DNA of 43,301 nt from Candidatus Poribacteria bacterium. Its GTDB lineage: Bacteria; Poribacteria; WGA-4E; WGA-3G. Both the position numbers and the translations under genes were made by a program. Where the stretch lies: contig JAGFCB010000272.1 of assembly GCA_022394775.1 (NCBI GenBank), positions 1-43,301 of the forward strand, in the 5' to 3' direction. Numbering within the stretch: position 1 is the stretch's first letter; each line of letters opens with the position of its first letter. The notes under the pieces were generated by a model. It saw nothing but the letters and a program-made list of their open reading frames with translations, had not been told where the DNA came from and ran no database searches. Of the stretch, positions 15,880 to 24,980 are shown piece by piece.

Positions 15880-16722
15880 TTAGACTTTCACAACGAATTC
15901 GCACCCTTGCTGAAACCATTCTCGAAGGATTGTGTTTTCATTGTAAGTCCGTTTTGCCTGAGAACCTGACGCTTTTGAGAGGTCTATTGTTGCCGAAACG
16001 ATATCGTCCCCAAAAAATCCAGCCTCTGTGATGACGTTACCATCCGGATGCACAATCTTTGAGTTGCCGTGTGATGACCCGGGTGACCGAAAATCGTCGG
16101 GATTTGCAGGTGTATTCGCCATCAGGAGATAGATACCGTTCTCTGTCGCACGCGAGATCGGCATTGCACGATAAGCAGAAAGTTTATATTCCGATAATAA
16201 CCCTGCTTCACACGAACAGAAAATACAGAGTTGCGCGCCCATCGCCGCGGGTAGTTTGACCAACTCCGGATAGCGGACATCGTGGCAGATGATAAAACAA
16301 CAGTCAACACCTGCAAGTTGCACAATCGGTAGTTTACCACGGTTGTTGATACACCACTTCTCTCCGGCGAGAAAAGTTTTACCGTAACGATATTTGAGGC
16401 TTCCGTGTTGATCGAAAATCGCTAAATCGTTGTGCCAGTTTTCGCCATCGTGATGCGCGGAACCGACGACAACAGCCATAGCGTGCCGGCGCGCAGCCTC
16501 GGCAATCTTCGCCTCGGCTTCTTTGAACACCTGTGGCGAGATGCGTTCCCAATAATCTGTCCGGCAACAGTAGCCGAATAGGCACCCTTCCGGGAACACC
16601 GCAATCTGGATCTCCATCTCCGCACACATTTCAATCTGTTGAAGTACTTTCGCGGTACTCGCAGAAACATCTTCGCTTGTGAGCAACTGACACGCTGCTA
16701 TTTTAATCTGGTTTTCAGCCAT
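15880..16722 (-). CDS. Nitrilase-superfamily carbon-nitrogen hydrolase
   Basis: About 280 residues of the carbon-nitrogen hydrolase fold. The catalytic Glu-Lys-Cys triad is readable: E in VFPEGCLFGYC, K in YRYGKTFL and C in CFIICHDVRYPEL. The ATG at 16722 is preferred over a GTG 18 nt upstream, because AAGGGGG lies 8 nt before it. Such enzymes cleave amides, nitriles or N-carbamoyl groups. It is the first gene of a minus-strand operon with an amidohydrolase and a NUDIX hydrolase, which suggests a pathway removing nitrogen from a small metabolite. Confidence 0.9.
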   Translation of the reverse strand: MAENQIKIAACQLLTSEDVSASTAKVLQQIEMCAEMEIQIAVFPEGCLFGYCCRTDYWERISPQVFKEAEAKIAEAARRHAMAVVVGSAHHDGENWHNDLAIFDQHGSLKYRYGKTFLAGEKWCINNRGKLPIVQLAGVDCCFIICHDVRYPELVKLPAAMGAQLCIFCSCEAGLLSEYKLSAYRAMPISRATENGIYLLMANTPANPDDFRSPGSSHGNSKIVHPDGNVITEAGFFGDDIVSATIDLSKASGSQAKRTYNENTILREWFQQGCEFVVKV

Positions 16723-16812
16723 CTGAATGTCCCCCTTCACGTTTTTGGAATTGTATCACACCTGCCTATTTGATTCAAGCATTGAAGGTATCTGGTAACA
16801 TGCAGAAACCTG

Positions 16813-16841
16813 TTGACACGCGCCATGCAATTTGATATAAG
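16813..16841 (+). promoter_or_regulatory. Sigma70 promoter for the second racemase-like gene
   Basis: TTGACA (16813-16818), 17-bp spacer, TATAAG (16836-16841): 11 of 12 consensus positions. Transcription should begin near 16848, about 36 nt before the ATG at 16884. Confidence 0.75.
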
Positions 16842-16883
16842 AGTTAGGTATTCACTACAAAGTCAGCACGGGAGAAATGGATT

Positions 16884-18047
16884 ATGAAAATTACTGACAT
16901 CAAACCTTATCCAGTTTGGGTGGGGCACAGAAATCAGCATATCGTCAAAGTGGAGACCGATGAAGGCATTTATGGTTGGGGTGAATCTGGGCTTTCGAGT
17001 CGAGAATTAGCAGTCGTTGGCGCGGTTAATCACTATCGGGAATTCCTGATTGGGCGCGATCCGATGCAGATCGGTGGGTTGTGGCAGGAGATGTACCGTA
17101 GCCAATATTTTGAGGGGGGTCGTGCATTAACAGGCGCGATTTCGGCAATCGATATTGCACTCCACGATATTGTAGGAAAGGCGTTGAATGTCCCAGTTTA
17201 CCAGTTACTCGGTGGAAAGCTGCGTGATGCTGTCCCGTGCTTCGCAACGACGGGTGCGGCTACGGTTGAGCAATTGATCGAAAACGCTCAATTACTGCTT
17301 GATAACGGCTGGAACGTTATCCGAACAAACGTGTTGTATCGTGCTAAACCCGGTGATAAGGAAAACATCTTTGAGCCACGTGAGTCCATCAGTCTTGCAG
17401 CGGAATGGTTAACGGCACTTCGAACAGCCATCGGACCTGAACCTGTCCTTGGTATTGATTACCATCACCGACTCAGTGTCGCGGAGGCAGCGTCTTTCTG
17501 TCAGCGTATGCCCTCCGGCACGCTTGATTTTTTGGAAGAGCCGATCCGAGATGAGACCCCCGAAGCTTATGAATCGCTACGGACAATGGTGGATGTGCCG
17601 TTTGCTATTGGCGAAGAATTTTCCAGCAAGTGGCAGTTTCTACCCTATCTGGAGCGTGGGATCACGAACTTCGCCCGGCTTGACGTATGTAATGTCGGTG
17701 GTTTGACGGAATCGATGAAGGTTGCTGGCTTGGCAGAGGCGCACTATATTGACTTGATGCCACACAATCCGTTAGGTCCCATTTGTACAGCTGCGACAGT
17801 GCATCTCGCAGCAGCGGTTACGAACTTCGCATGGTTAGAAATCCGCGTTTCACCGACAGAAAAATCTGGACACTACGATGACGATTTGTTCCCTGTGCAA
17901 CACAAGCTCGAAGGGGCATCTATACCGGTACCGGACGGTCCCGGCTTGGGGGTCGAAGTTAATGAGGAACTGGTTATGGCACAGACGTTCAAATTTTCGG
18001 AACCGCCACATCTCCGCCGCCGGGACGGATCACATACGAATTGGTAG
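16884..18047 (+). CDS. Enolase-superfamily enzyme (mandelate racemase/galactonate-dehydratase-like)
   Basis: A 387-residue enzyme of the mandelate racemase group. It opens MKITDIKPYPVWVG, followed by the capping-domain signature ETDEGIYGWGESG. Metal and acid/base residues appear in GIDYHHRLS, FLEEPIRDETPEAY, FAIGEEF and DLMPHNPLGPI, the same order as in sugar-acid dehydratases. A dehydratase is more likely than a racemase, but the substrate is unknown. It has its own strong sigma70 promoter and a GGGAG ribosome site. It shares architecture with the gene at 9514 but is clearly divergent, so the two probably act on different acids. Confidence 0.85.
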   Translation: MKITDIKPYPVWVGHRNQHIVKVETDEGIYGWGESGLSSRELAVVGAVNHYREFLIGRDPMQIGGLWQEMYRSQYFEGGRALTGAISAIDIALHDIVGKALNVPVYQLLGGKLRDAVPCFATTGAATVEQLIENAQLLLDNGWNVIRTNVLYRAKPGDKENIFEPRESISLAAEWLTALRTAIGPEPVLGIDYHHRLSVAEAASFCQRMPSGTLDFLEEPIRDETPEAYESLRTMVDVPFAIGEEFSSKWQFLPYLERGITNFARLDVCNVGGLTESMKVAGLAEAHYIDLMPHNPLGPICTAATVHLAAAVTNFAWLEIRVSPTEKSGHYDDDLFPVQHKLEGASIPVPDGPGLGVEVNEELVMAQTFKFSEPPHLRRRDGSHTNW

Positions 18048-18143
18048 TATGTCGTCCGAGAAGCTGCGTGAGGTGCTGCGAGTTAATGATGCGTTATTGG
18101 TTTACAAGAATCTGAGGTTCAATTATGAATAGGGTGTATTAAT

Positions 18144-19067
18144 ATGCAAGTCGATTCAACGCCATTTGAAAGAAGAATTCGAGCTACAGCATTAGGGATC
18201 TACACTATTTTAGCGTATATCGCTACTATGATTAGTCTCATCATTCTCAGAAATTCTCTACCAGCGTGGTTCATAAGTAGACCCGCCCCGCTTCCAGAGG
18301 CTCTATCAGGTCTTTTACTGTACTGTTTCTTTTTTTTATTTACTTTCAGCATACTGTTTCGTTCAGGTTTATCTTATAGGAGATTATTCGGAACGTTTCC
18401 AGGGTTGGGTAAGCTTGTGCGATATAGCCTATGGGTAGTTCCGACTATTATCGTCTCCATTGCAGCGCTCTATCTTCTATTTTTTCCGCTATCTTTTCTT
18501 TTCCCCGGACTTGTCGAGGTGTGGCTCATCGACCTTTACCCAACTGTGGCTTGGACAAGCGGTGATAAATATGTTCTTGCCAATTTGTTGAATATTCTTA
18601 TGATTGTAATAGTTGCTCCGGTGTTTGAGGAGTTCTACGTACGCGGCATTTTATTGACACGATGGACTGTGAAATGGGGTGTGATTCCGGCTGTTATTGT
18701 GTCATCGGTAGCTTTTTCCCTCCCACACATTATTAATCTCATCGGGATGTTCTGTGTGGGGTGTGTGCTGGCTGTTTTCTATATCCGAACGCAGTCGCTT
18801 TTTGTTCCAATTAGCATCCATTTTGTCCACAATCTCATCGCGTCGATCATCGCGCTACTCGGAACTCGCTTTAGCATCCCTACTTCACCCAGAACTATTA
18901 CGGAATTCCAAGAATCTTGGATAATAGGGTTGATAGCACTCGTCATTAGCGTCCCGTGTGTTATCCTATTCTGGAGACGCTATGTCTCAAAAACCGATTG
19001 GCAAGTTCCATATCTCTCCGAATCTCCTAATAGTGAGGACAACACAAATAGCAGTACATACGAGTAA
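18144..19067 (+). CDS. CPBP-family intramembrane metalloprotease
   Basis: A 307-residue polytopic membrane protein with the CPBP (CAAX protease/bacteriocin-processing, Abi) signature. The paired glutamates with arginine are in VFEEFYVRGILL, the first histidine in FSLPHIINL and the second in SIHFVHNLIAS, which form the active site within the membrane. Hydrophobic segments fill most of the chain (about 15-40, 55-75, 95-130, 155-175, 195-260, 275-295). Members either process prenylated or peptide substrates or act in bacteriocin immunity; the substrate here is unknown. It follows the racemase-like gene by about 95 bp on the same strand. Confidence 0.85.
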   Translation: MQVDSTPFERRIRATALGIYTILAYIATMISLIILRNSLPAWFISRPAPLPEALSGLLLYCFFFLFTFSILFRSGLSYRRLFGTFPGLGKLVRYSLWVVPTIIVSIAALYLLFFPLSFLFPGLVEVWLIDLYPTVAWTSGDKYVLANLLNILMIVIVAPVFEEFYVRGILLTRWTVKWGVIPAVIVSSVAFSLPHIINLIGMFCVGCVLAVFYIRTQSLFVPISIHFVHNLIASIIALLGTRFSIPTSPRTITEFQESWIIGLIALVISVPCVILFWRRYVSKTDWQVPYLSESPNSEDNTNSSTYE

Positions 19068-19098
19068 CAGAAAAAATCGTCCATATCTCTCCGATGCA

Positions 19099-19107
19099 TG
19101 CTATAAT
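19099..19107 (+). promoter_or_regulatory. Extended -10 promoter for the dehydrogenase gene
   Basis: TGCTATAAT at 19099-19107 is an exact extended -10 element (TG-N-TATAAT). No good -35 box lies 17 bp upstream, as expected for this promoter type. Transcription would begin near 19113, ahead of the ATG at 19160. Confidence 0.55.
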
Positions 19108-19159
19108 CTGAAGAAAGGATCGATCGCTATTGAATAAATATAAGGAAGGGCATACACTA

Positions 19160-20089
19160 ATGAAAACACAAACGGTTAGGTATGGAGAGAACGGTGGGGT
19201 CGAGATTATTGATATTGATGTATCCGATCCGCAGGCGGGTGAAGTGCAGATTCAGCATGCCGCGTGTGGTGTCTGCGCATGGGACTTAGCGACCTTTCGT
19301 GACGGTGGTTACGCACCTTCGGGTCATGAAGGTGTCGGTTATGTCACAAAAGTTGGGAGCGGTGTCCAAAATATTACGGAAGGGATGCGTGTCGCGAGCG
19401 TAGAATTGGGGTTCGATGGTATCAAGAACTGTTCAACCGACGACATATACGTCCTTCCAGAATCGGATATTGCAGACGAATACTGGCTTGTTGAGCCGGT
19501 CTCATGCGTCGTAACGGGTCTCGACAACGCACCCTTACGACCTGCCGACAACGTTGTAGTTATCGGATGCGGTTTTATGGGGCTTATGTTTGTCCAAGCC
19601 CTAAGCCGATTCTATACGAATGACCTTATCGCTATTGATCTCGTTGAGGCGCGTTTGAAACTGGCAGAGTCGCAGGGTGCTCAACGCACGTATAATCCGA
19701 AGGAAATTGATGCCTCCGAGTTGGTGTCAGAACTGAGAGCACGTTCAATTGACGTGGTGTTCGACTGTTCTGGTAAGGCTGCAGGGTTAAATCTCGCGAC
19801 CCAAATTGTGCGTCAAGGTGGACATATTAATCTCTTCGGTTGTATCCGTGAGGAAGTGAGGTTCAACGGTGCAGCGTGGCACGGCGGCGCGTTTAACTTG
19901 GTGAGTTCGTCGCCGGGTGCAAAGCTTCGAGATCCGTTTCCGCCAGCGATCCGATTCCTCGAACGCGGCCACATTGATCTCAGACCGCTTATAACGCATA
20001 TCGTCCCACTTGAGGACTATCCTGCACTTCTCCAAGAAGTGACAAGCGGAAGTAGCAGCTACATCAAAGGCGTTGTGACAGCAGTGTAG
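19160..20089 (+). CDS. Zinc-type alcohol dehydrogenase-like (MDR family) protein
   Basis: About 309 residues of the medium-chain dehydrogenase/reductase family. The ATG at 19160 is preferred over a TTG at 19130 because AAGGAAGGG lies just before it. The N-terminal part has CGVCAWDLATF and PSGHEGVGYVTKVGSGV (catalytic-zinc cysteine and GHE motif), and the nucleotide-binding domain has VIGCGFMGLMFVQ (GxGxxG) followed by DVVFDCSGKAAGL. A four-cysteine structural zinc loop is not apparent, so it may bind one zinc only. It probably oxidises a polyol or sugar alcohol. An extended -10 promoter lies upstream. Confidence 0.85.
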   Translation: MKTQTVRYGENGGVEIIDIDVSDPQAGEVQIQHAACGVCAWDLATFRDGGYAPSGHEGVGYVTKVGSGVQNITEGMRVASVELGFDGIKNCSTDDIYVLPESDIADEYWLVEPVSCVVTGLDNAPLRPADNVVVIGCGFMGLMFVQALSRFYTNDLIAIDLVEARLKLAESQGAQRTYNPKEIDASELVSELRARSIDVVFDCSGKAAGLNLATQIVRQGGHINLFGCIREEVRFNGAAWHGGAFNLVSSSPGAKLRDPFPPAIRFLERGHIDLRPLITHIVPLEDYPALLQEVTSGSSSYIKGVVTAV

Positions 20090-20213
20090 AGAGATGGATA
20101 CCGAGCGATAATTGATAAGGCATCGCGCCAGATCGCCTATACACAAGACGCCCTGCGTCACTTGTGCTTCCACTATAGTTACACGCCTATCCAAATAGAT
20201 ATTTTTCCACATA

Positions 20214-22136
20214 CTACGGCCAAATTCCATAAGTCGGTATATTAAACAGCATGCCCAATATTGTCCATAGACTCCCGACAGTAAATTGCCCTAATATCAA
20301 CCCAAGAAAAAACGGCATTGCCTTTCGATGGGCATTTCTCCCGCCGTATTTCAGCAGAATCAATTTCAGTCCCCACGCCACTAACAGCGTGAACCAGATG
20401 TAATTGACCGCCCAACTCCCACACACAGCGGCGTAGGCTGCCGGATGAAAAGGGAACCAGAAAAACTTCATCCGCATTAACATCAGGAAAAGCGAAAAAA
20501 GTAAGCCGATTCCGGTAAATCCTAACGCCCAATAATCCGGATCCAGCGGATGTGTTAACCAATTTTGTAAATTTCGCCACGGTTCAGCACCGTATATCAA
20601 TGGAACGTGGGACATTTCGTGTACAGCGCCGAGTCGGTAGGGTATGGATATAAGTGCCCAAAATTGCGAGAGGATGCCGACGAACAGCGCAGCAAGAATC
20701 GCAAATAACATAAAACGGCTTCGGATGCCTGACGTTGAGGCAAGTTTGAAGCCTTCGAGTTGATGCGGCATCGGATGCGAATCGAAGGTACGCGTAAAAA
20801 ACCAGAAAAAAGAGAACATCGAAAGATTATTCGGTCCCAGCGGACGGGTGCCTACAGCGGCGACCATAACCCGTTCCGGTCCCGTATAGTGCAAGTCGTG
20901 CATCGGCGATCCGAGTTCGGCGCGCATCCGGGAAACCGCTGTCGAAAAAGCAAAGTAGAGTCCGAAGAAAACAAGAGTCGCCCAGAGAGACATCCCCGCT
21001 TTCAAACAAAAAAAGATCAGAAACGCAATACCAGCAATCAATGCAAGAATAAGCGTTCGGCGTGTCGTCGGTTCATCTCGCGTGGACGTGACATCGACTT
21101 TCGTTCCGTGTAAATTCTGAAGGTATTTTCTGCCCCGCCAAACCGCAATCAGAAAGATACCCATATATGCCCCAAACCCCTGATAGTTGATATAAGGATA
21201 GCCCGTTCCTTCTAAGCCTGCAACACTTCCCATGAGTTGTTGCATCTTCCACACCCAAAAGAAAAACCAGCTCGAAAACAGCAGATCTAACGGAATTAGA
21301 AATCCGATGCCTAACACGAAAGGGTAAATCCCCAATCTCAGCCACCCCATTGCGGAGAAGGGTTTCTCTGTGAATCTGAAACGGTATTCTTTCTCGAATA
21401 CAGCGGGTATTGCGGGAAAGATGTGATGCAGACCGTTAATGGTATCGAAAGCCACCATCAGTCCGAAAGCGGTCCACATCAGTCGATTCGTGAAGAAACC
21501 TTCGCTCGTCATTCGTGCCGGAAGTTGGATAATCGGATATGCCAGTTTCTCGTCTTCCGTCCACGGTTTCCGCACGATAAGCGTGATGCAAACCATAACG
21601 AAAAGCATCGCAAAAAGGAAGCCAAACCAACTCATCACAGGCGTTAGCCAACCCAATAGGTGCTGCTTTGTGTAGAGTGTAGCATCTCCCTCGTAGTAAC
21701 CCGAAAGCACATCCTTGTCAGCTACCGCAAGCCATCTCGGAATATACCGCCAAAACAGATCTTTCCAATCGTTCTCAGGTGTCGCGAACCAGAAAGCATG
21801 CCCCAACGTGGAAACCAGAATCTCCATCATGCTGTGTCCTGCAGTCGCTGATGCGACGGAGAGCATGACATAGATGACCAAAAGTTCACCTTGAGATAGT
21901 GCCATTCGAGGCAAGAATCGCTTGAATATTCGGTTGAATCCTATCAACACCAGCACGTTGAAAACAACCGTGAAAATGAGCGAGACGATGGTGGGCTGCG
22001 CGGAATATTGGACGAGTTCAATGTAGGTAATCCAATAACAATTGATAGGGATGAGAAGAAGTCCAATTGCTATAGACCACCAGCGGACTGATGAGCGTGG
22101 TTTTGATGGGTATAGGGTCGGTTTCGTGTGTGGCAT
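20214..22136 (-). CDS. Large polytopic membrane protein, DUF6785/DUF6784-like
   Basis: About 640 residues with a dozen or more hydrophobic segments distributed over the whole length, e.g. VSLIFTVVFNVLVLIGF and WFGFLFAMLFVMVCITLIV. It resembles an uncharacterised family of integral membrane proteins common in Poribacteria and other environmental bacteria (DUF6785/DUF6784), distantly like oligopeptide-transporter-type carriers; no function is known. Conserved-looking loops include SPMHDLHYTGPERVM and RKPWTEDEKLAYPIIQLP. The frame begins with GTG at 22178, but that codon lies inside a dispersed palindrome, so the ATG at 22136 (MPHTKPTLYPSKP) is preferred although no ribosome site is visible. It follows the PhyH gene at 22215 and may be the last gene of that operon, hinting at uptake of a substrate for the oxygenases. 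Confidence 0.7.
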   Translation of the reverse strand: MPHTKPTLYPSKPRSSVRWWSIAIGLLLIPINCYWITYIELVQYSAQPTIVSLIFTVVFNVLVLIGFNRIFKRFLPRMALSQGELLVIYVMLSVASATAGHSMMEILVSTLGHAFWFATPENDWKDLFWRYIPRWLAVADKDVLSGYYEGDATLYTKQHLLGWLTPVMSWFGFLFAMLFVMVCITLIVRKPWTEDEKLAYPIIQLPARMTSEGFFTNRLMWTAFGLMVAFDTINGLHHIFPAIPAVFEKEYRFRFTEKPFSAMGWLRLGIYPFVLGIGFLIPLDLLFSSWFFFWVWKMQQLMGSVAGLEGTGYPYINYQGFGAYMGIFLIAVWRGRKYLQNLHGTKVDVTSTRDEPTTRRTLILALIAGIAFLIFFCLKAGMSLWATLVFFGLYFAFSTAVSRMRAELGSPMHDLHYTGPERVMVAAVGTRPLGPNNLSMFSFFWFFTRTFDSHPMPHQLEGFKLASTSGIRSRFMLFAILAALFVGILSQFWALISIPYRLGAVHEMSHVPLIYGAEPWRNLQNWLTHPLDPDYWALGFTGIGLLFSLFLMLMRMKFFWFPFHPAAYAAVCGSWAVNYIWFTLLVAWGLKLILLKYGGRNAHRKAMPFFLGLILGQFTVGSLWTILGMLFNIPTYGIWP

Positions 22137-22174
22137 TTCGGATTGGTGAACAAATCGCGGGAGGTTATTTTGTA

Positions 22175-22195
22175 CCACAAACTGTTAGTTTGTGG
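22175..22195. repeat. Dispersed palindrome CCACAAACT, copy 1
   Basis: Perfect 9-bp arms CCACAAACT and AGTTTGTGG around GTT. An imperfect relative with the core AAACTGTTAGTTT occurs at 33900-33912, inside a short inverted-end element. It lies between a PhyH gene and the large membrane-protein gene. Confidence 0.65.
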
Positions 22196-22214
22196 CGTTT
22201 TGACGTTTTGAGAG

Positions 22215-23024
22215 TCAACCACTATCTTGATACGAGAAAACCAATGGCAGATGCGCATCATCCGCCAACACATCACCAGTCTTCAACTTCGCAAACACTT
22301 CATCGGGCAACGCGCTTTTTTTACCATTGAATGTAGCATCTTCCGGCATAAAGAGCATCGCAAACGCACGACGGGGATGCGTCGTCATATTCGGTCCCGC
22401 CGCATGCGCGACCATCCCACTGATGAATACGCCGTCTCCGGCTTTCATCTCAGCAGGGTATGGTTCAATCTCTGCCCACTCTGGATATTCGCGGAACAAC
22501 TCACCGATCCCGACTTCTCCGAGACTTCCACCGACCTCAAAACCGCTCGTTTTATGGGTGCCCGGCAGAAAATACAAACAGCCGTTCTGAGCCGTTGCAT
22601 CGTCAAGTGCTACCCAGAACATGATTGCTTGATGTGAATAAAACGGGTCGTAAGGATTATCGACATGAAAATTCGTCGGATTTGCCCAGGGTTGCTTAAA
22701 CATGGCGTGGTCGTGATACAATCGCACGCCTGAAGTGCCAGCGAGATCTGCCGCCATCCTACCCAACTCTGGAGCGAGAATCAACTCTTTAACCTTCTCG
22801 CTCGTCTTCCACAAATTGACGCATTGCACGAAGACGTTCCCGTAGTAACTCTCTCTGCCTTTCTGATTGTGATACATATCATCGCGCTTCATAAACTGTG
22901 CAACAGCCGCGTCAACAGCATCCTGCCACGATGACAATTCTGATCCTTTCAGAAAATCGTCAATAACCAGAAATCCGTTTTCACGATAAAATTCAATCTG
23001 ATCGCTCGTAACTTGTGTATTCAT
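22215..23024 (-). CDS. PhyH-family Fe(II)/2-oxoglutarate oxygenase (third, divergent copy)
   Basis: A 269-residue PhyH oxygenase. The iron-site pair is H120-V-D122 in NFHVDNPYDPFYS; the distal histidine is probably in GMVAHAAGPN, followed by R in THPRRAFAMLF for cofactor binding. NGCLYFLPGTHK is the typical strand before the second metal ligand. It differs strongly from the neighbouring tandem pair, so it likely acts on another substrate or step. It is the third gene of the run phyH-phyH-phyH, starting 31 bp after the preceding stop, without an obvious ribosome site. Confidence 0.9.
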   Translation of the reverse strand: MNTQVTSDQIEFYRENGFLVIDDFLKGSELSSWQDAVDAAVAQFMKRDDMYHNQKGRESYYGNVFVQCVNLWKTSEKVKELILAPELGRMAADLAGTSGVRLYHDHAMFKQPWANPTNFHVDNPYDPFYSHQAIMFWVALDDATAQNGCLYFLPGTHKTSGFEVGGSLGEVGIGELFREYPEWAEIEPYPAEMKAGDGVFISGMVAHAAGPNMTTHPRRAFAMLFMPEDATFNGKKSALPDEVFAKLKTGDVLADDAHLPLVFSYQDSG

Positions 23025-23055
23025 AGCATTTTAGGTGATCGGAAATATGTGCTGC

Positions 23056-23859
23056 TCAATCATAATTGCTTGGTCGGTGGTCGCCGAGGAGTCGTCTCTG
23101 TCGAGGATTCGCTTGGGCAAGGATCGATGCGTCAAACTGAAATTTGTTCAGATAAGGCGGATATTTCTGTGTAATCATCCGCATAGCATAGTGGACTTGC
23201 ATGAGATAACGGACTTCGTTACTCGTATTGGCAGAGCCGCGATGCCAGACTTCGCTGCGGAAAAGCACGACATCCCCCGCATTACATAAGATACTCTCTT
23301 CTCCTCGATTGTTCCACTCGGTTGCACCGTTTGGGGAGCACCCAGAGAAATGGCTGCCCGGAACAAATTTCGTCGGTCCCAATTCCTCATACATATCGTT
23401 GAGGTAATAATGGGCAGTGGTGATGAAGATCGGAACTTTGACCCGTGGATCCGAACGAACGTCTGCCGGTAGACTAATTGGCAGCCAATCGGTATGTAAT
23501 CCCTGATCTGGACGGTCGGGGCCCGTCAGCCACGAATGCATACCGATGCAATGGCAGTCCTCACCGTGCGCCGCCTCGGCGACTTCAATAACAGGCGATT
23601 TGTCAAGGTATTGGAGATACAGTGGATCCCGATTAAACGAGTTGCTAATAAGCTTGTGGAGGAATGCGTCGCCATTTTGAGGCGTTTCGTCTCGATCATG
23701 AGACGCTGGGATTGCCTCTAATCGATCCATGGTTTCACGCAATTCAGCGATTTCATCGGCATCAAGCACACTGGGGAAATAGACATAGCCATCCCTTTCG
23801 AGTGCTTCCACTTGGCTTTCTAAATCGTTGTATGCAACGAGTGAAAGAGCTTTCGCCAC
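23056..23859 (-). CDS. PhyH-family oxygenase, tandem copy A
   Basis: About 267 residues. The start is taken as GTG at 23859 because AAAGGAG lies just before it and the reading then aligns residue for residue with the paralogue at 24033. The Fe(II) ligands are H122-T-D124 in QGLHTDWLPI and H206 in VWHRGSAN, with R217 positioned for 2-oxoglutarate. By eye the protein differs from its neighbour at about 37 of 267 positions (about 86 % identical), a recent tandem duplication. Differences cluster in residues 28-75 and 180-225, the parts that could shape substrate choice. An inverted-end element of 120 bp separates the two copies. Confidence 0.9.
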   Translation of the reverse strand: MAKALSLVAYNDLESQVEALERDGYVYFPSVLDADEIAELRETMDRLEAIPASHDRDETPQNGDAFLHKLISNSFNRDPLYLQYLDKSPVIEVAEAAHGEDCHCIGMHSWLTGPDRPDQGLHTDWLPISLPADVRSDPRVKVPIFITTAHYYLNDMYEELGPTKFVPGSHFSGCSPNGATEWNNRGEESILCNAGDVVLFRSEVWHRGSANTSNEVRYLMQVHYAMRMITQKYPPYLNKFQFDASILAQANPRQRRLLGDHRPSNYD

Positions 23860-23909
23860 TTTTGGTGCTCCTTTCAAACAGCGGGGGCCTGATCGTTAAA
23901 AAACCATAT

Positions 23910-24029
23910 AGGACTTACGCCCTCCCTCTTAAAGTCCCCCTGATAAGGGGGATTTAGGGGGTTAAAATATGGGAAATACCGATTTTTTGCCGCCAAATGT
24001 CCAATATTTCCTTAATTTGCGTAAGTTCT
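23910..24029. mobile_element. Short inverted-end element, copy 1 (MITE-like)
   Basis: A 120-bp stretch bounded by AGGACTTACGC (23910-23920) and GCGTAAGTTCT (24019-24029), inverted with one mismatch. Inside is a palindrome around CCCCCTGATAAGGGGG, also echoed at 40345-40358. It has no coding capacity. It begins 50 bp upstream of one PhyH start and ends 3 bp from the stop codon of the other. No clear target duplication is visible. Confidence 0.65.
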
Positions 24030-24032
24030 ACC

Positions 24033-24836
24033 TCAATCATAATTGCTCGGTCGATGATCGCCGAGGAGCCGGCGCTGTTGAGGGTTCGCTTGCGCAAGGA
24101 TAGATGCGTCAAACTGAAACTTATTCAGGTAAGGCGGGTATTTCTGTGTAATCATCCGCTGCGCATAATGGACTTGCAAGAGGTAACGGGTTTCGTCAGC
24201 CGTATTGGCGGAACCTCGGTGCCAGACTTCACTGCGGAAAAGCACCACGTCCCCAGCATTGCATAAGATACTCTCTTCCGTCCGGCCTTGCCACTCCGTT
24301 TGTCCGTTTGGAGAGCATCCCGAGTAATGGCTACCTGGGACAAACTTCGTCGGTCCCAGTGCTTCATACATATCGTTGAGATAGTAGTGGGCAGTGGTGA
24401 TGAAGATTGGCACTTTGACCCGCGGATCGGAACGGACATCTGCAGGTAAAGCGATTGGTAGCCAATCGGTATGTAACCCCTGATCCGGACGTCCCGGTCC
24501 TGTCAACCACGATTGCATCCCGATACAATGACAATCCTCGCCGTGCGTCGCCTCGGCGACTTCAATAATCGGTGATTTGTCAAGGAATTCGAGATACAAC
24601 GGATCTCGATTAAATGAGTTGTTGATGATTTTGTTGAGGAATCCGCCTCCATTTTGAGGCGTTTGGTGTCGATCCAAACATTCTGGGATCGCTTCTAATC
24701 GATCCATAGTCGCTCGCAACTCAGCGACTTCCTCAGTATCAAGCACGTTTGGGAAATAGACATAACCGTCCCTTTCGAGTGCTTCAACTTGGCTTTCTAA
24801 ATCGTCATGTGCCACGAGTGAGAGGGCTTTTGCCAT
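24033..24836 (-). CDS. PhyH-family oxygenase, tandem copy B
   Basis: About 267 residues; the ATG at 24836 is chosen over TTG at 24842 because AAGGAG stands 8 nt before it. The Fe(II)/2-oxoglutarate residues are identical in placement to the neighbouring copy (HTD at 122-124, VWHRGSANTADETRY later). It is the first oxygenase of the run, placed directly downstream of the Rieske-type regulator on the same strand, with its own sigma70-like promoter in the gap (24884-24913). The regulator's position makes control of this run plausible, but no sigma54 promoter was found in this gap. Confidence 0.9.
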   Translation of the reverse strand: MAKALSLVAHDDLESQVEALERDGYVYFPNVLDTEEVAELRATMDRLEAIPECLDRHQTPQNGGGFLNKIINNSFNRDPLYLEFLDKSPIIEVAEATHGEDCHCIGMQSWLTGPGRPDQGLHTDWLPIALPADVRSDPRVKVPIFITTAHYYLNDMYEALGPTKFVPGSHYSGCSPNGQTEWQGRTEESILCNAGDVVLFRSEVWHRGSANTADETRYLLQVHYAQRMITQKYPPYLNKFQFDASILAQANPQQRRLLGDHRPSNYD

Positions 24837-24883
24837 TTTCAATACTCCTTTTGAACGACAGCAACGGGATAATACTTTTTGCT

Positions 24884-24913
24884 ATGATATGTTAATCTCA
24901 ACGAAGTTGTCAA
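24884..24913 (-). promoter_or_regulatory. Sigma70-like promoter for the PhyH run
   Basis: Reading the minus strand: TTGACA (24913-24908), 18-bp spacer, TATCAT (24889-24884), 11 of 12 consensus positions. Transcription would start near 24877, about 40 nt before the ATG. Confidence 0.65.
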
Positions 24914-24980
24914 TGAAAAAATATGTCGGAGTTAGATTTCTTCTACGGTCTATCACAAAGTGCTTGCCTCGATACCTCAA

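Noticed and set aside
22136..22178. GTG start at 22178 for the large membrane protein
   Set aside because: The codon lies within the CCACAAACT palindrome; the ATG at 22136 is more likely, although without a clear ribosome site.
24843..24980. Possible sigma54 promoter in front of the PhyH run
   Set aside because: No GG-N10-GC pattern and no TTTCA-N4-TGAAA palindrome was found in this gap; a sigma70-like promoter fits better.
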